Source: Helicoverpa zea (lineage: Eukaryota; Arthropoda; Insecta; Lepidoptera; Noctuidae). From it: 64,000 bases of DNA. Made by a program: the position numbers and the translations under genes. The stretch is from positions 6,510,001 through 6,574,000 of the forward strand of contig NC_061474.1 of assembly GCF_022581195.2 (NCBI RefSeq). The letters are read 5' to 3'. The notes below the pieces were generated by a model that ran no database searches, had not been told where the DNA came from, and worked only from the letters and a program-made list of their open reading frames with translations. Of the stretch, positions 21,300 to 32,560 are shown piece after piece; the stretch's first letter is position 1, and the number at the start of each line of letters is the position of its first letter.

Positions 21300-23114
21300 C
21301 AAAGACAAGCTTTCGCCCGCGACTTTGTATTCCTGTATCTTTGTTTTGTGATATGTACATTAAAAATATACTTAGCTGATTTCTGTGGTTCCATCTTAAA
21401 ACCAGGAAAATTACTTATCACCTGATCAGCCTCTAATCACCAACAGAATACCACCTGCTCTTCAACACGTGAAAATTACTTCAGCCATTTAGTGTATTAA
21501 CATCACAACCAAACAAACTCATGCATTTATAATATTAGTATAGAATAATTACACAATGTTCACGTTACCCCCGTCACTATGACAGCTCATAAGACGTGGA
21601 TCCTACGTGTCTGCTTGACATAGTGGATCATTGATATTATTACGTGTCCAAGTGGTAGCAATATTGGGACACATTATTTCGATATTATGTCCTTTGACTG
21701 TCATATGACCTATATTTTCAAAGATAATATTTCGTAGATAACTGTTTCTTTAGGTTATAAGGCCCTTCGCTCACGTAGATGCAGTAGCGATGCTGATGCG
21801 AACACACATTGATAGGGACGATGTCACACGTTTCGTAAATGTGTAACAAAAAGTCGACAGTACATCTACAAAGAACATTGCTACACACCGGGCCGCTACT
21901 AAGAGAACATCTTCACAATTCAAATCATTTCTCTGATTATTAAATGTCTCTTTAGATTATCTTCTAAATCAGCTCAGTCCAAATACGTATGGTGCTAAAG
22001 TTAAAACAAAAATACTTATCAACAACATTATGGGTATGACGTATTGACATTATGAAACAAATACCTATTAGGGTCTCCCTGTTTATAAACGAAAGAAAAT
22101 ATAAAGATATTGCCTCTACTGTTATCCTTAAACAATTAATACCCGATTTCCTCATAAAACATAACAGAACTGAAGCTTCTAAACGGAAATCACTTGATAT
22201 GGATTTTTCCGGCGAATTTACTACATTAAGACCCGGAAAAAGTGATCGAAAAATGCTTGGAGACGGTAAATCTCTTAGTAATTTAATGGGGCTTTTACGA
22301 TGTAATGGGTGTAAAGGAATAATTTTATGTATCAGCTGCTTCCATACCCGTGTTAACTTGAAGCCGTGATAGATTTAACGGTAGTCACGTTATAGACCTT
22401 TTATCTCCGAAGATGACGAAGGTTGGGATGCTGCGATCCTAACTAATATAATTGTTCATATTATAAATGTAAAATTATGTCTGCCTGTTTTTGTAGAGAC
22501 TCAAGTTCTCCCATTTTACAGTATCCAGTATCAAGAATTTTACTATAACTGCTGAGACTGCATTAAACAGAATACAAATATGAGCAAACTTCGAAAGTTT
22601 TAATAAGCACTGTATATGCATATTACACTTTTTGATATAAAACTTTGCGAACACTTATTCGCAACAAATAAATTAAGTAGATACGATAAACCTAGATTAT
22701 CAATAACTTATGTAGGTACTTGCTGAAAGTATTCAACTATTACCTTTACGACAAAAAAGTTATACAAAAAAATTCAAACATCGACAATTGCTAAAAAAAG
22801 AAACAAACAACGACTTATCGAAGAACATCAACAATACCAGATTAAATTATTCCCCTATATTTATTTTTGTACCAAAAACAGTCAAAGCGAAACAGCAAAA
22901 CAATATTTAAGAAAACACGTGAAAGAAATCACAAAACCTACATGTAAAAGGCGATGCTCAACAAAAAAACTTGACACCAACTGAAATAAAATGTTCCACT
23001 CGAGTTGACGTAATGACAAAAATTGTTAGACAATGTTTGCTGGGGCGTGGTGCAAGTGAAAAGAGACCTTGTCGTCTTAAAGCGTCAAAACATTGTTTGA
23101 AGCATAAAGCTATC
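21300..23114. other. AT-rich stretch, no supported gene
   Basis: A Helitron-like end word (AGCTTTCGCCCGCGACTTTG) sits at about 21308. A 105-codon frame at 22052-22369 has no domain, signal peptide or splice context that I recognise and is not called. Confidence 0.35.
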
Positions 23115-23210
23115 CATCATCATCAGCCTTTTAATCGTCCCACTGCTGGGCACAGGCCTCCTCTCATACTAAGAAAGATTGAGCGTTATTCACGATGCAG
23201 TACTAATGCC
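23115..23210 (-). mobile_element. LINE 3' end relic
   Basis: On the minus strand this ends in ...GGCCTGTGCCCAGCAGTGGG, ACGATTAAAAGGCTGATGAT, the RTE tail also seen at 19853-19988. Directly followed on the plus strand by repeat H. Confidence 0.6.
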
Positions 23211-23316
23211 TCTACCAGACCACGGGACTATAGAGACTCGGATTTTTGGGAGGCGAACGTGGGGCCGAAGCCAACACGCTGAAGCCTTTGAGACAACTTT
23301 AATGAAATGGTTACGC
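23211..23316 (+). repeat. Dispersed repeat H, second copy
   Basis: GATTTTTGGGAGGCGAACGT and GGGGCCGAAGCCAACACGCT match 10650-10765 over about 100 bp. Confidence 0.6.
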
Positions 23317-23394
23317 AAGTGCTATTTTGTATTTAGCTATTATTACTTCTATCCGTCTCGCTTATTCAACTACTATCTAGCATAGCCCTGTGCA

Positions 23395-23575
23395 TGCGGT
23401 TCAGTTCCGATTCCCAGTCGGGGCAAATCGCTTTGTGGGTTTTAAGAAACTGTCACAAAGCAGTATGGAGCCTGGAAGTTACTGATTGATACACCCGTGC
23501 CTCGGAGAGCACGTAGATGTCGGTTATGTGCCTGATCTCTCTCGTCGTGAAAATTGCCAAGGGTGAGGGGAAACA
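23395..23575 (+). mobile_element. tRNA-derived SINE-B, partial
   Basis: ATCGCTTTGTGGGTTTTAAG, CTGTCACAAAGCAG, GGAGCCTGGAAG and CGGAGAGCACGTAGATGTCG match the full copy at 45764-46136. A degenerate B-box (GGTTCAGTTCCGATTCCC) precedes it; the A-box and the 3' end are missing. Confidence 0.65.
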
Positions 23576-24554
23576 GTGAACAAATATAATTATTATTCCA
23601 AAGTAAAGGATCGTCCATCACATCATTGAGCATCTATAACAAAGAAGCGATGCACCCATAAAGCACATCTGACAATTATGATAGCAATAAAACGTGCTCA
23701 TTTGAATTTCAAATCATTTCCGACAGGATTAATTGCATTTAAATACGCTTGTGTTTCATTAATATTTAATAGATTATCAGCTGTCGGACCTTTAATATTT
23801 AATGGTGCAGTGTAATATATTCCAGTTTTAATTATCTAAATAAATGTTGTGATAATGTTTCCAACACCATTGTGAACAAACAATGCATGATGTCCATTAG
23901 GTTTAAGCTTCTAATTAGGGCTCTGATTGGAGTTTGTTTTGACAAGTTTGATTCAATTGTTTGAATGTAGATTTGTCTATACATAAATTCATAGTCAGAA
24001 TGTGTACCTATTCTCTCACCACATATTGCTTTTCGTAAGATTGCGTGTTTTGATGTAATTCAAACTATTCAACCTTTGATCTTGATCGTGCACCACGTGC
24101 AAAAAAACGTTTTCCTCAATCTGTTATAATCTAGTAGGAGAAAATTTAAATTGTTTACTAGGTACAGCATCTTTGTCACGTGGTATTTCAGGTTGCTGTT
24201 GGTCAATTTCTTTGGTATCATTTGTATGACATGTTTATACTGACTGTTATAAATTTTTTTAGTTGAAACAAAGGTTATACAATACCTAAATATTTTGAAT
24301 ACTATAGGATTGGGCAAGAATTATTCGCAAAAATTTTCAATGCATTATTTGATTTTGCTATATTTGAAACGCTATTTAAATTACACATATCACGAAGACT
24401 ATTTCCACGATAATATTAGGAAGTTTAAGTGATACGTATTTCTATATATTTTGTCCCCTTCTCAAAAAGACGGATGTGATTTATTTTTCATTTATATTTA
24501 TTAATAGCCAAAATCTTTTAACTTGAACCACAAACGTTAAAATTATTTATCACC
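23576..24554. other. No gene seen
   Basis: AT-rich; a minus-strand frame at 24069-24317 has no recognisable features. Confidence 0.4.
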
Positions 24555-24673
24555 ATGGCTGTCAGTGGCAAGTCTCAGACACATTGTGTACTGGTGAGCG
24601 GCAGACTTTTGTCTCCGGACATTGTCATGGGACCAATGGGGTTTTCTTACGCCGTCATTGTCAAACGTGTTCG
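24555..24673 (+). CDS. Candidate first coding exon, unassigned
   Basis: CACCATGG is a strong start context. The frame runs 39 codons (MAVSGKSQTHCVLVSGRLLS, then PDIVMGPMGFSYAVIVKRV) into CG|GTAAGC, a good donor. GC content is above its surroundings. I do not recognise the protein and found no partner exon downstream that I would defend, so it may equally be a repeat fragment or a chance arrangement. Confidence 0.2.
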
Positions 24674-25519
24674 GTAAGCACTCCATGATTTCCTGAATTT
24701 TTGGTTACTTTTTTGGAATTCACTGGTCCGACTTTTAATAAATGATTTCAAGCAAAAATCGAGTGATACGACTTTGGAATCATAAAGAAGATATTTCGGA
24801 GGAAGAAAATGGGAATTGAAAGACAGGATCCAAAAAAGTGGAGATCATGAAGTGATGAAAATTAATTTTAGACCACATGTAATGATTACAATCATTGAGG
24901 TATCAAAGTGCAGTCATGACTCATTATTATTTAGGAATGCCACACCTATTTTTTAGCACATATAAATATCTTTATTATATCGGAAGTACTCTGACGTCGA
25001 TCTAAAAAAAAAAAAACTATTAAAATGTCGTAAAAACTACGTCAGAACCGATTTTTGTTGAATTTATGACGAAGCTAATTTGATATTAGTAATTACCGTA
25101 TTGGTGATTTGTTATTATTTCGTAAGGTCAATCCAGTTAGTCCAGCTGTTTTTGTTGATAGATATATTTTAAATCAATAATCACCTTATTTTGAGGTTGT
25201 CAATAATCTGTTTACAAAATCACATCATTGAAGTTTTTTACCCCTTGTTAAAGTCATTATTGGTGCAAAATTTAAGGAGTACTTCATTTGTTACAGCTGC
25301 TATTTAATTTTCAATTCTATTTATGTCTACTTAAGCTTTGGTTTTGGGCTAGCAAGGTCTTTAGAAGCCTTAGTCATGCGTGTCACATTCACCTGCCTTT
25401 GAGGATTATTGCTAATTTTATGTCCATCACATTGTTATCTAAGGTGATATGCTTTATCAATTCCTACGTCTTTATTCATTTGTTAAAAATTATGTTCGTT
25501 CATAGCGTAACATCAATGT
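24674..25519. other. No gene seen
   Basis: AT-rich. The open frame that starts at 25288 runs into the LINE tail below and is not considered a gene. Confidence 0.4.
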
Positions 25520-25618
25520 ATGTGATTGCCGATTGTACTGTGTTTTTGTATGTTGTGATGTCCTGTGTTGTGTCTTGGTGTACAATAAAGAATATTTTGA
25601 TTTGATTTGATTTGATTA
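25520..25618 (+). mobile_element. Non-LTR retroelement 3' end with (GATTT)n tail
   Basis: CCGATTGTACTGTGTTTTTG, GTGATGTCCTGTGTTG and GGTGTACAATAAAGAATATT are followed by repeated GATTT. The reverse complement recurs at 56155-56245. Family not determined. Confidence 0.55.
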
Positions 25619-27483
25619 TGTTCTCAAAATCAATAATCCTGTGTTGATAGTGTTAAAGTTCAAATTATTATCCCTTTCCCTTTCCGGGAGTTACTAAGAT
25701 CCTCAACAAAGCAATAACCGACATAATATTGAGGACAGAATCTAGAACACCGCTATTATTTGCCTACAGATACATACGACAAAATTTATTGGCTACTTCT
25801 ACGCTAATGACAAATGCCGCAGCTGAAATTACGTGCTGAATTTCAGCCAGAATAATGAGAGTCCTAACATCGCTAGCCTAGCTTTCATAGGCTGTTCATC
25901 TGATCATACCGTGAACATTTTGACTTGATAACCATGTGGCTCCTATAACTTGGTTTGTAAACTGAGATGATGTATTAATTTATCTGGATTGTGATCAAAT
26001 GATTTTGTCTGTGGATTGTTAAGTGAGACTGGTATTAGAAAACAAGACCGCAAATTGGCCAAGTCACAAATAATACAAATCGAAAAATGAGTTGTGAAAA
26101 GTGAATTTGTTGTTCTTTATATGTCTAATTTCTAAAATTACTTCAAACCTTTACGTTTGTTGTCAATATAGAGACAAAGCCGATCTATTATTTTTGAAGT
26201 ACCTATAATTACGCTCATTTTGAAGGCCTCCAAACTAGACGGAACAAAACTGCTTTGCGCCAGAAATTAGTATGGTAATAGTAATGTTTTCTACATCGAT
26301 ATTCCAACTGAGGTTTATGGTATTCGATTGGTGGTCGATTAATTTGTTCATTCATGATTCATCAAAAAAACCTTACACATGCTTTCCGGGTCATTATTAA
26401 GCAGATTTAAAATTAACAAATTATGTTGAGTCTTCGAGTTTTTTTGTTTCATACTCATTTTCGTTTAATTAATGGTCGTGTTGAAATATCAAACATTATG
26501 AGGTTTTTTGTTAAAAAATAATATTTGGTTTTATAATTGGTTTCAGAAACGGCAAGTTTCCATCACAATTTGCTGTAGGTATTTTTATACGTTTCTGGAC
26601 TTAAGAAAATAGAATGGTGGTGCAGTTTTATAATCGCAGCAGTTGACACTATAAAATAAAATCTTTTATTTGTTTCTAATTAAGTATATACATGAACGCC
26701 CACAGTTCTTTAACACGTAATATATTTATAGAAGATTTATTACGTTTAAAGTTCGATTTTATTGAATCATATTGAGGCGTAATGCCTATAATTTTGAGCT
26801 CAACTCGTCATCATCGTCTACCTACACTGTTCTTGTATTTGACCTTCCGATATGGCGACATTTCGAGACTAAGTTACTTCTTTACTCTCAAACGATTTTG
26901 ATTTTTGAAACTTTTAAGAGATTATTTATTAATTTTATTAATCCGGGGCCGGGAAAAAAATTCAATTTCATAGCAACTCCTTGTCATCACTTTTAAGACG
27001 TACAAAAAACAAACAGTAAAAATATTTTTCCAAAAAAAGATGGCCACCATGGTTCCATAGACATGTAAATGACTACTTCATATTAGTTACCGTATCGAAA
27101 GAGGCAGGCAGCCGAATATTGACCTTCAAAAACAGTTAAAAACAAAGCTAATGCAAATTTTAACAAGACCACTAAATACCGTGTAGTTTTAACTTGACAA
27201 CTGTATTAGTTAACTTAGAATAGACGTTAAAATAAATCGGAGACTGCATCTTTGGGATGGCAAGGTAATAATTTCGCTAATAGTTTGTAATTTTGTATGT
27301 ACAGTTAGGATAGTGTCAAAAAACCACTTAGAGTTACAGTTTGACAAAAATAACTTTGCAATTCTGAAATTAACTATTTATTTTGACTCCTGTCACATTT
27401 ATACGTTCAAATACTGTCAAGAAACTTTGCTTGTTTAAAAACTATCGAGTATTCGTGAGGGTTTAAATACTTACTTAACTAAC
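25619..27483. other. No gene seen
   Basis: About 1.9 kb AT-rich DNA with no exon-like frame, RNA gene or recognisable repeat. Confidence 0.4.
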
Positions 27484-28803
27484 TCATCATCATCATCATC
27501 ATCTCAGCCATAGGACGTCCACTGCTGAACATAGGCCTCCCCCTTTGATCTCCACAGATACCTGTTGGAAGCGACCTGCATCCAGCGTCTTCCGGCGACC
27601 TTTATAAGGTCGTCTGTCCACCTCGTTGGTGGACGTCCTACGCTGCGCTTGCTAGTCCGTGGTCTCCACTCCAGCACTTTTCGGCCCCATCTGCCATCTG
27701 CTCTGCGAGCAATATGGCCTGCCAATTGCCACTTCAACTTGCTAATCCGGTGGGCTATATCGGTCACTTTGGTTCGTCTACGGATCTCCTCGTTTCGGAT
27801 TCGATCACGTAGAGAAACACCGAGCATAGCCCTCTCCATAGCTCGTTGAGCGACTTTGAGCTTTGAGATGAGGCCGATAGTGAGAGACCACGTTTCGGTG
27901 CCGTAAGTCATCACTGGTAACACACATTGGTTGAAGACTTTCGTCTTGAGGCACTGAGGTATGTCGGACGAAAAGACATTGCGTAGTTTCCCGAACGCTG
28001 CCCAGCCGAGTTGGATTCGGCGGTTGACCTCTTTCTCGAAGTTGGACCTACCTAATTGGACTACTTGTCCTAGGTAGATATATGCGTCAACAACTTCGAG
28101 TACCGAGCTTCCAACAGAGACTGGGGTGGGCTGAACATGGACATTTGACATAATTTTCGTCTTGTCCATGTTCATTTTCAGGCCCACCCGTTGTGAAACT
28201 CGGTCGAGGCCCTCGAGCATCATACTGAGTTCCTCCATCGACTTTGCCATGACTACGATGTCGTCGGCAAACCGAAGGTGAGTGATGTATTCGCCGTTGA
28301 TGTTGATGCCAAGTCCTTGCCATTCCAGGAGCTTGAAGGCGTCTTCCATTGCGGCAGTAAACAGTTTCGGGGAGATTACGTCCCCCTGTCTTACGCCTCT
28401 TCTCAATGGAATCGGCTTCGTGCTATGCTCCTGTACTCGGACCGACATGGTGGCGTTATTATACAAACACTTCAACACCTCGATGTACCGATAGTCAATA
28501 TGGCATCGTTGGAGTGACTCAAGTACCGCCCATGTTTCCACCGAATCAAAGGCTTTCTCATAGTCCACAAACGCTAAGCATAATGGCAAGTTATACTCCT
28601 CGGTCTTCTGTATAACTTGCCGCAGCGTATGGATGTGGTCTATGGTACTAAAGCCTCTTCGGAAACCGGCTTGTTCGGGAGGCTGGAAGTCATCAAGCCT
28701 GTGCTCGAGACGGTTCGTGATAACCCTTGAAAACAGCTTATAAACATGGCTTAGAAGTGTGATGGGTCTGTAGTTCTTCAATAGGCTGTTGTCACCTTTT
28801 TTG
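27484..28803 (-). mobile_element. RTE-clade LINE, 5'-truncated, young copy
   Basis: The 3' end carries a (GATGAT)n-type tail (CATCAT run at 27484-27503 on the plus strand). The remaining coding part is one uninterrupted frame (27504-28781). Sequence upstream of the first ATG still reads KKGDNSLL in frame, so the copy is truncated at about 28803 within the reverse-transcriptase domain. No target-site duplication was found by eye. Confidence 0.85.
27504..28781 (-). CDS. RTE-type reverse transcriptase, C-terminal 425 residues
   Basis: This is the C-terminal part of the RTE polyprotein that copies element RNA at the nicked target. Residues 1-23 (KNYRPITLLSHVYKLFSRVI) are the first RT block. QAGFRRGFSTIDHIHTLRQV and AFVDYEKAFDSVE (about residues 37-82) carry the first catalytic Asp; RRGVRQGDVISPKLFTAAME follows; HLRFADDIVVMAKS (about 168-181) carries the FADD catalytic pair. 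The C-terminal domain runs through GTETWSLT, AGHIARRADGRWGRKVLEW, RPPTRWTDDLIKVAG and ends AYVQQWTSYG then stop. The endonuclease domain and the start of RT are missing, so the copy is dead despite lacking frameshifts. The annotated Met is only the first ATG in the fragment, not the true start. Confidence 0.88.
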   Translation of the reverse strand: MKNYRPITLLSHVYKLFSRVITNRLEHRLDDFQPPEQAGFRRGFSTIDHIHTLRQVIQKTEEYNLPLCLAFVDYEKAFDSVETWAVLESLQRCHIDYRYIEVLKCLYNNATMSVRVQEHSTKPIPLRRGVRQGDVISPKLFTAAMEDAFKLLEWQGLGININGEYITHLRFADDIVVMAKSMEELSMMLEGLDRVSQRVGLKMNMDKTKIMSNVHVQPTPVSVGSSVLEVVDAYIYLGQVVQLGRSNFEKEVNRRIQLGWAAFGKLRNVFSSDIPQCLKTKVFNQCVLPVMTYGTETWSLTIGLISKLKVAQRAMERAMLGVSLRDRIRNEEIRRRTKVTDIAHRISKLKWQLAGHIARRADGRWGRKVLEWRPRTSKRSVGRPPTRWTDDLIKVAGRRWMQVASNRYLWRSKGEAYVQQWTSYG

Positions 28804-29184
28804 ACTAACTACAAAAATACAAAGTCATTGGCTTCGGAACGCGGATGAAACAAAGAGTGGAAGCTATTATATACATTATATATAGAATATATTATTATCG
28901 ATACAAGATTAGATCAACAATATTACCTAATGTTGCCATGGTTACTCCAGAATTTTCTTATTAATATTTACCTACTTAACAACATTCCATATTTATTTAC
29001 AGCCTTTACCCATAATTCACACGCAAACTGGTTTAGTTAACATTTAAAAGATAATGAATACAACCAATGACTAATAGAGTGAGAGTGTAAAAATGTTTTT
29101 ACCTAATCTATTAATATATTATTAACTTAGTATAAATTAAGATGAACGTATTCGGTTAATCTGGCAGCCTGATAATCCTAGGTG
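28804..29184. other. No gene seen
   Basis: AT-rich flank of the LINE; nothing recognisable. Confidence 0.4.
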
Positions 29185-29330
29185 GTTGTCAGACTTTCTG
29201 GCTTCTGACCGCCCGTCACAACTGCCAAAGATGTTCAAATGACATTCGGGACCCATAAATTATACCTTCCGAAACATGAAAGAATTGGTTACGACATAGA
29301 TGGCCACCCATCTATGGACCAATCGCGGCA
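29185..29330 (-). mobile_element. SINE-A related fragment
   Basis: GGTTGTCAGACTTTCTGGCT and CTGACCGCCCGTCACAACTG match the middle of SINE-A. It continues with GATGGCCACCCATCTATGGA, a word shared with 9540-9560, so the two may represent a longer related variant. Confidence 0.5.
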
Positions 29331-29556
29331 AGTTTTGCTTTACCTTATAATCGATCGACTCGTGCGGCTATTACTTGGCCATGAGTTATAAGAAATCCTA
29401 GACACATTAAATATTCAAAGAATGATCACTCTAATGATTAATCGAAGCGACAAGAGTTATTTCATCTGGCATCTCAAATGCAAAATACCTATGTAATTGC
29501 AACGCTTTGATTAATCAGTCATGTTCGATTTACATAAGGTAGCTTCTTATATTTTG

Positions 29557-29772
29557 CTAGCTTCCGCCCGCGGCTTTGCCGGCGTAGCGTTCGGTTATAT
29601 CGCGTTTCCAAGAGAATTCTTCAAAAGTCCTGGATAAAAACTATCGTATGTTCTTTCTCAAGGTCAACTCTATCTCTGTACCACAATTTTATTAAAATCA
29701 GTTCAGTGGTTTAGACGTGAAAGCATCACAGACAGACAGAGCTACTTTCGCATTGTAATATTAGTAGGGATA
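29557..29772 (-). mobile_element. Helitron-like dispersed moth repeat
   Basis: Starts CTAGCTTCCGCCCGCGGCTT and ends CAGACAGACAGAGCTACTTT, CGCATTGTAATATTAGTAGG. Both ends are recognisable, making this the best copy of the family in the window. Read on the minus strand it ends GCGG...CTAG, as expected for a Helitron-type 3' end; class assignment remains tentative. Confidence 0.45.
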
Positions 29773-29860
29773 AGTAGGGATGTGAAAATTTACTTCTATA
29801 GTTGTGCAAGAGAACAGTCATCCTGTGACAATTAAATATTGTATTGACGATTTTTCTTAT

Positions 29861-30113
29861 GACTGTGTTTCGGATGGCACGTTAAACTGTAGGTCCCGGC
29901 TGTCATTGAACATCCTTGGCAGTCGTTACGGGTAGTCAGAAGCCAGTAAGTCTGACACCAGTCTAACCAAGGGGTATCGGGTTGCCCGGGTAACTGGGTT
30001 GAGGAGGTCAGATAGGCAGTCGCTTCTTGAAAAGCACTGGTACTCAGCTGAATCCGGTTAGACTGGAAGCCGACCCCAACATAGTTTGGGAAAAAGGCTC
30101 GGAGGATGATGAT
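29861..30113 (+). mobile_element. tRNA-derived SINE-A, 5'-truncated, exact 15-bp TSD
   Basis: Bases match the full SINE-A (reverse of 50296-50709) from GACTGTGTTTCGGATGGCAC to CGGAGGATGATGATGAC. The tRNA-like head is missing. GACGATTTTTCTTAT occurs at 29846-29860 and again at 30114-30128, an exact target-site duplication. Confidence 0.85.
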
Positions 30114-30128
30114 GACGATTTTTCTTAT

Positions 30129-30923
30129 ATTATGTTTTTATCTAACAATCCCATAGATGAATTCCATGCTAATAATACATGATTATGTAGAAAGAGAAAA
30201 TGAAAATACATGTCCTATTATTTGCCTATACCCTTCAAAATGTGTTGCCAACGAACCAAAGTAAAATAATCTCAATTATACTTAGTATTAGGTCTAATTT
30301 GGTTAGACACCTAGTAGTATATAAATTGTTATTGTAAACTAAACTTTGCTGGTACAGTAATAGGGTATATTTTTCTTGAGCCAATCAAACGATTGCTGTA
30401 AAAGATACGTAGCGCTTATATAGGCGATGACAACCGACAATTTATAAGCATTTATTTAAATGGCTTTTAAAGTTGTATTTATTTGCTTGTTTATTTATTC
30501 AATAATTTATTATATCGCTTAGATATAATGTGAAAAGTTTGTCTCTTCTCACTGTATCATTTCTATTCGTTTTTTCTATGAAAGATAGCACACAGTTTTT
30601 ATAATAAAAATAAGCTTAAGAAATATTCTATCATAATCTAGAAGTCATCCTCATTCATTTGTTTCGATAAAATGTCAAGATACCAGACACTTATTTTCAT
30701 CAAACAAAAGAAAAACAATTAACCTATTTCAATACAAACAAAGAAAGTGCAAATTCCTCTATTCGAACAGAGTTCTTTAATTTTCTCAATGAATATAAAT
30801 CTTGGACAATCTCGACATTGAAACCCATAAATTGTATTAATTACCAATGAATTTAAGCGGTTTATACGACAACTAACCATGATGATGAAAAAGGAATGTG
30901 ATTCATTCACGGAGGAAGAAAGA
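30129..30923. other. No gene seen
   Basis: AT-rich sequence; no exon-like frame or repeat recognised. Confidence 0.4.
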
Positions 30924-31213
30924 TAGCGGAGATGCCATAAGGGAGGTAGGTCAAGCGCCTTCTTGTAGGTCAACTAACGTACGGTAGGCGTGATCAGTTA
31001 CTATAACTAAGGAGGCGTTCGGGTTTCTTGTCAAATCAAAACCAATCTTTCAATGTTTCTGGTGATGGTCTAGATTGATTGGTGATTTTATTATATTGGT
31101 AAAAACAATAGGCGGGTTCCGTGGAAGGAGCTAGGAACGTTCCTCATCTCCCGAACACCTGAATTTTGGCGCGCTACTTTCTTAGGAGATTTTGCGTTAT
31201 GACATCTCCGCTA
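30924..31213. mobile_element. MITE with TAGCGGAGATG termini, copy 1
   Basis: TAGCGGAGATGCCATAA at 30924 pairs with TTATGACATCTCCGCTA ending at 31213 (one mismatch). The terminal TA on both sides would fit a TA target duplication of Tc1/mariner type. About 290 bp, non-coding. A second copy lies at 32053-32292. Confidence 0.65.
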
Positions 31214-31424
31214 GTCATTTTGTTCTCCATGGATTAATTAAACTGGTCAGCTTCATTCCTATAAGATTATGCGATCATGGAGTGATTAAATGCATACTCG
31301 TCGGCCATCATTATTTATTAAATGCAAAATTTTCTATTGAGTTTCTAATCTCGTATCTTATAATATTCTCACTCTGTGTGAATGCTAACTTTGTGTTTTG
31401 TTCTACATGGTTACAACTCTTACA

Positions 31425-31601
31425 GCCAGTTTCTTCATCAAAAGTTAAAGCCAAAGTAAAAGTCAAAGTAATGTCTAAAGTTAAAGTAACGGTTAAATTC
31501 AATTTTTCTATGAATTTTGCTGTCACTTTAGCCTTGAAAAAACGAATTTGACCGTTACTTTTACTTTAGACATTACTTTAACTTTTGACGAAGAAACTGG
31601 C
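31425..31601. repeat. Foldback of AAAGTTAAAGT units
   Basis: Left arm 31425-31500 and right arm 31544-31601 pair from GCCAGTTTCTTC / GAAGAAACTGGC inward to GGTTAAATTC / GAATTTGACC. The left arm has about 18 extra bases (CCAAAGTAAAAGTCAAAG). Loop about 43 bp. Non-coding. Confidence 0.7.
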
Positions 31602-31677
31602 CGTTAGAGGTATTTTAAATTCTGTATTTTCCAAAAATGGGCGGGGCTAACACGTGAGACGTGAGTCAACAATTTCT

Positions 31678-31745
31678 TCCAGCGGTTTCACCCGCGCCCC
31701 TTGGGAACTACTACGCGCTTTCCACAATAAATGGGCTATCTACCG
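31678..31745 (-). mobile_element. Helitron-like dispersed repeat fragment
   Basis: CAGCGGTTTCACCCGCGCCC and TTGGGAACTACT match 248-345 and 44975-45130. Confidence 0.4.
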
Positions 31746-32052
31746 CAAATATGGATGATTTCATTTCATTTTAATTTTTTGGTGAGATTCTACACCCACC
31801 CGATTCAATATTATGTGTACAACTCAACCAATTCAAAATCATTGCTCACTTGATATTCCTTTGAGCTAAAACATCTTAATTAACACAATTTAAGCAACGT
31901 TTGCGGACTATTCAAAACATAATACCCCAATTAACTTTACCTTCTAAGATCTCTCATCTATAGATTCGCTATCTCTATTACACATCAGAACTCTCCTACT
32001 ATCTATCCCTGTCTATTCTCTATTGATTTAACACCACGGAGTAGGCAAAGAT

Positions 32053-32292
32053 GATTGGAGATGCCATTATGCAGGTAGGTCAGGCGCCTTCTTCTAGGTA
32101 AAATTCGTACGGTGGGCATGACCAAAACGATCAGTTACGAGTGATCTAACGGGACGTTCGGGTTCTTTAAGACATCTGTCAACGATTTTTGGTATAACAT
32201 AAAAATAAGGGTGAAAACAGTAACTTTCCTCGCATTGTCTAATTTTGGCTCGCTACTTTCTTAGGCGATTTTCCGTTATGGAATCTCCGCTA
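32053..32292. mobile_element. MITE with GGAGATGCC termini, copy 2
   Basis: GGAGATGCCATTATGCAGGT, TAGGTCAGGCGCCTTCTT, GCTCGCTACTTTCTTAGGCG and GGAATCTCCGCTAG parallel copy 1 in order and orientation, with internal differences. The left terminus is more decayed than the right. Confidence 0.6.
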
Positions 32293-32560
32293 GTAATTTT
32301 CTTCTCCATGTTTTAATACTATTAAATACCGATAGAGATAGTATATCGTCGATAATGAATGAATGGTAACTGACACGAGTATCGATAACGTTTGAGAGTA
32401 AAGTGTTTTGTGTGGCGGTATCGATTCTGTCCCGAATCATTCGAGTTGTCATGCTAGTCAGACTTGGGTGATAGATTTTACCTAGTTTCGATATACAGGA
32501 ATATCTATGGGTTTGAAAGTGATGTTGTTACAACAAATAAACTGATAGTAGGTACCTATA

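Noticed and set aside
22052..22369. 105-codon plus-strand open frame
   Set aside because: No recognisable domain, signal peptide, start context or splice sites; its length is not exceptional for a 64-kb window.
25288..25605. 105-codon hydrophobic frame
   Set aside because: Its 3' third is a retroelement tail (GTACAATAAAG then GATTT units) and its composition is that of T-rich DNA.
27565..28615. Several plus-strand open frames over the LINE
   Set aside because: They are shadows of the minus-strand reverse-transcriptase frame and encode nothing recognisable.
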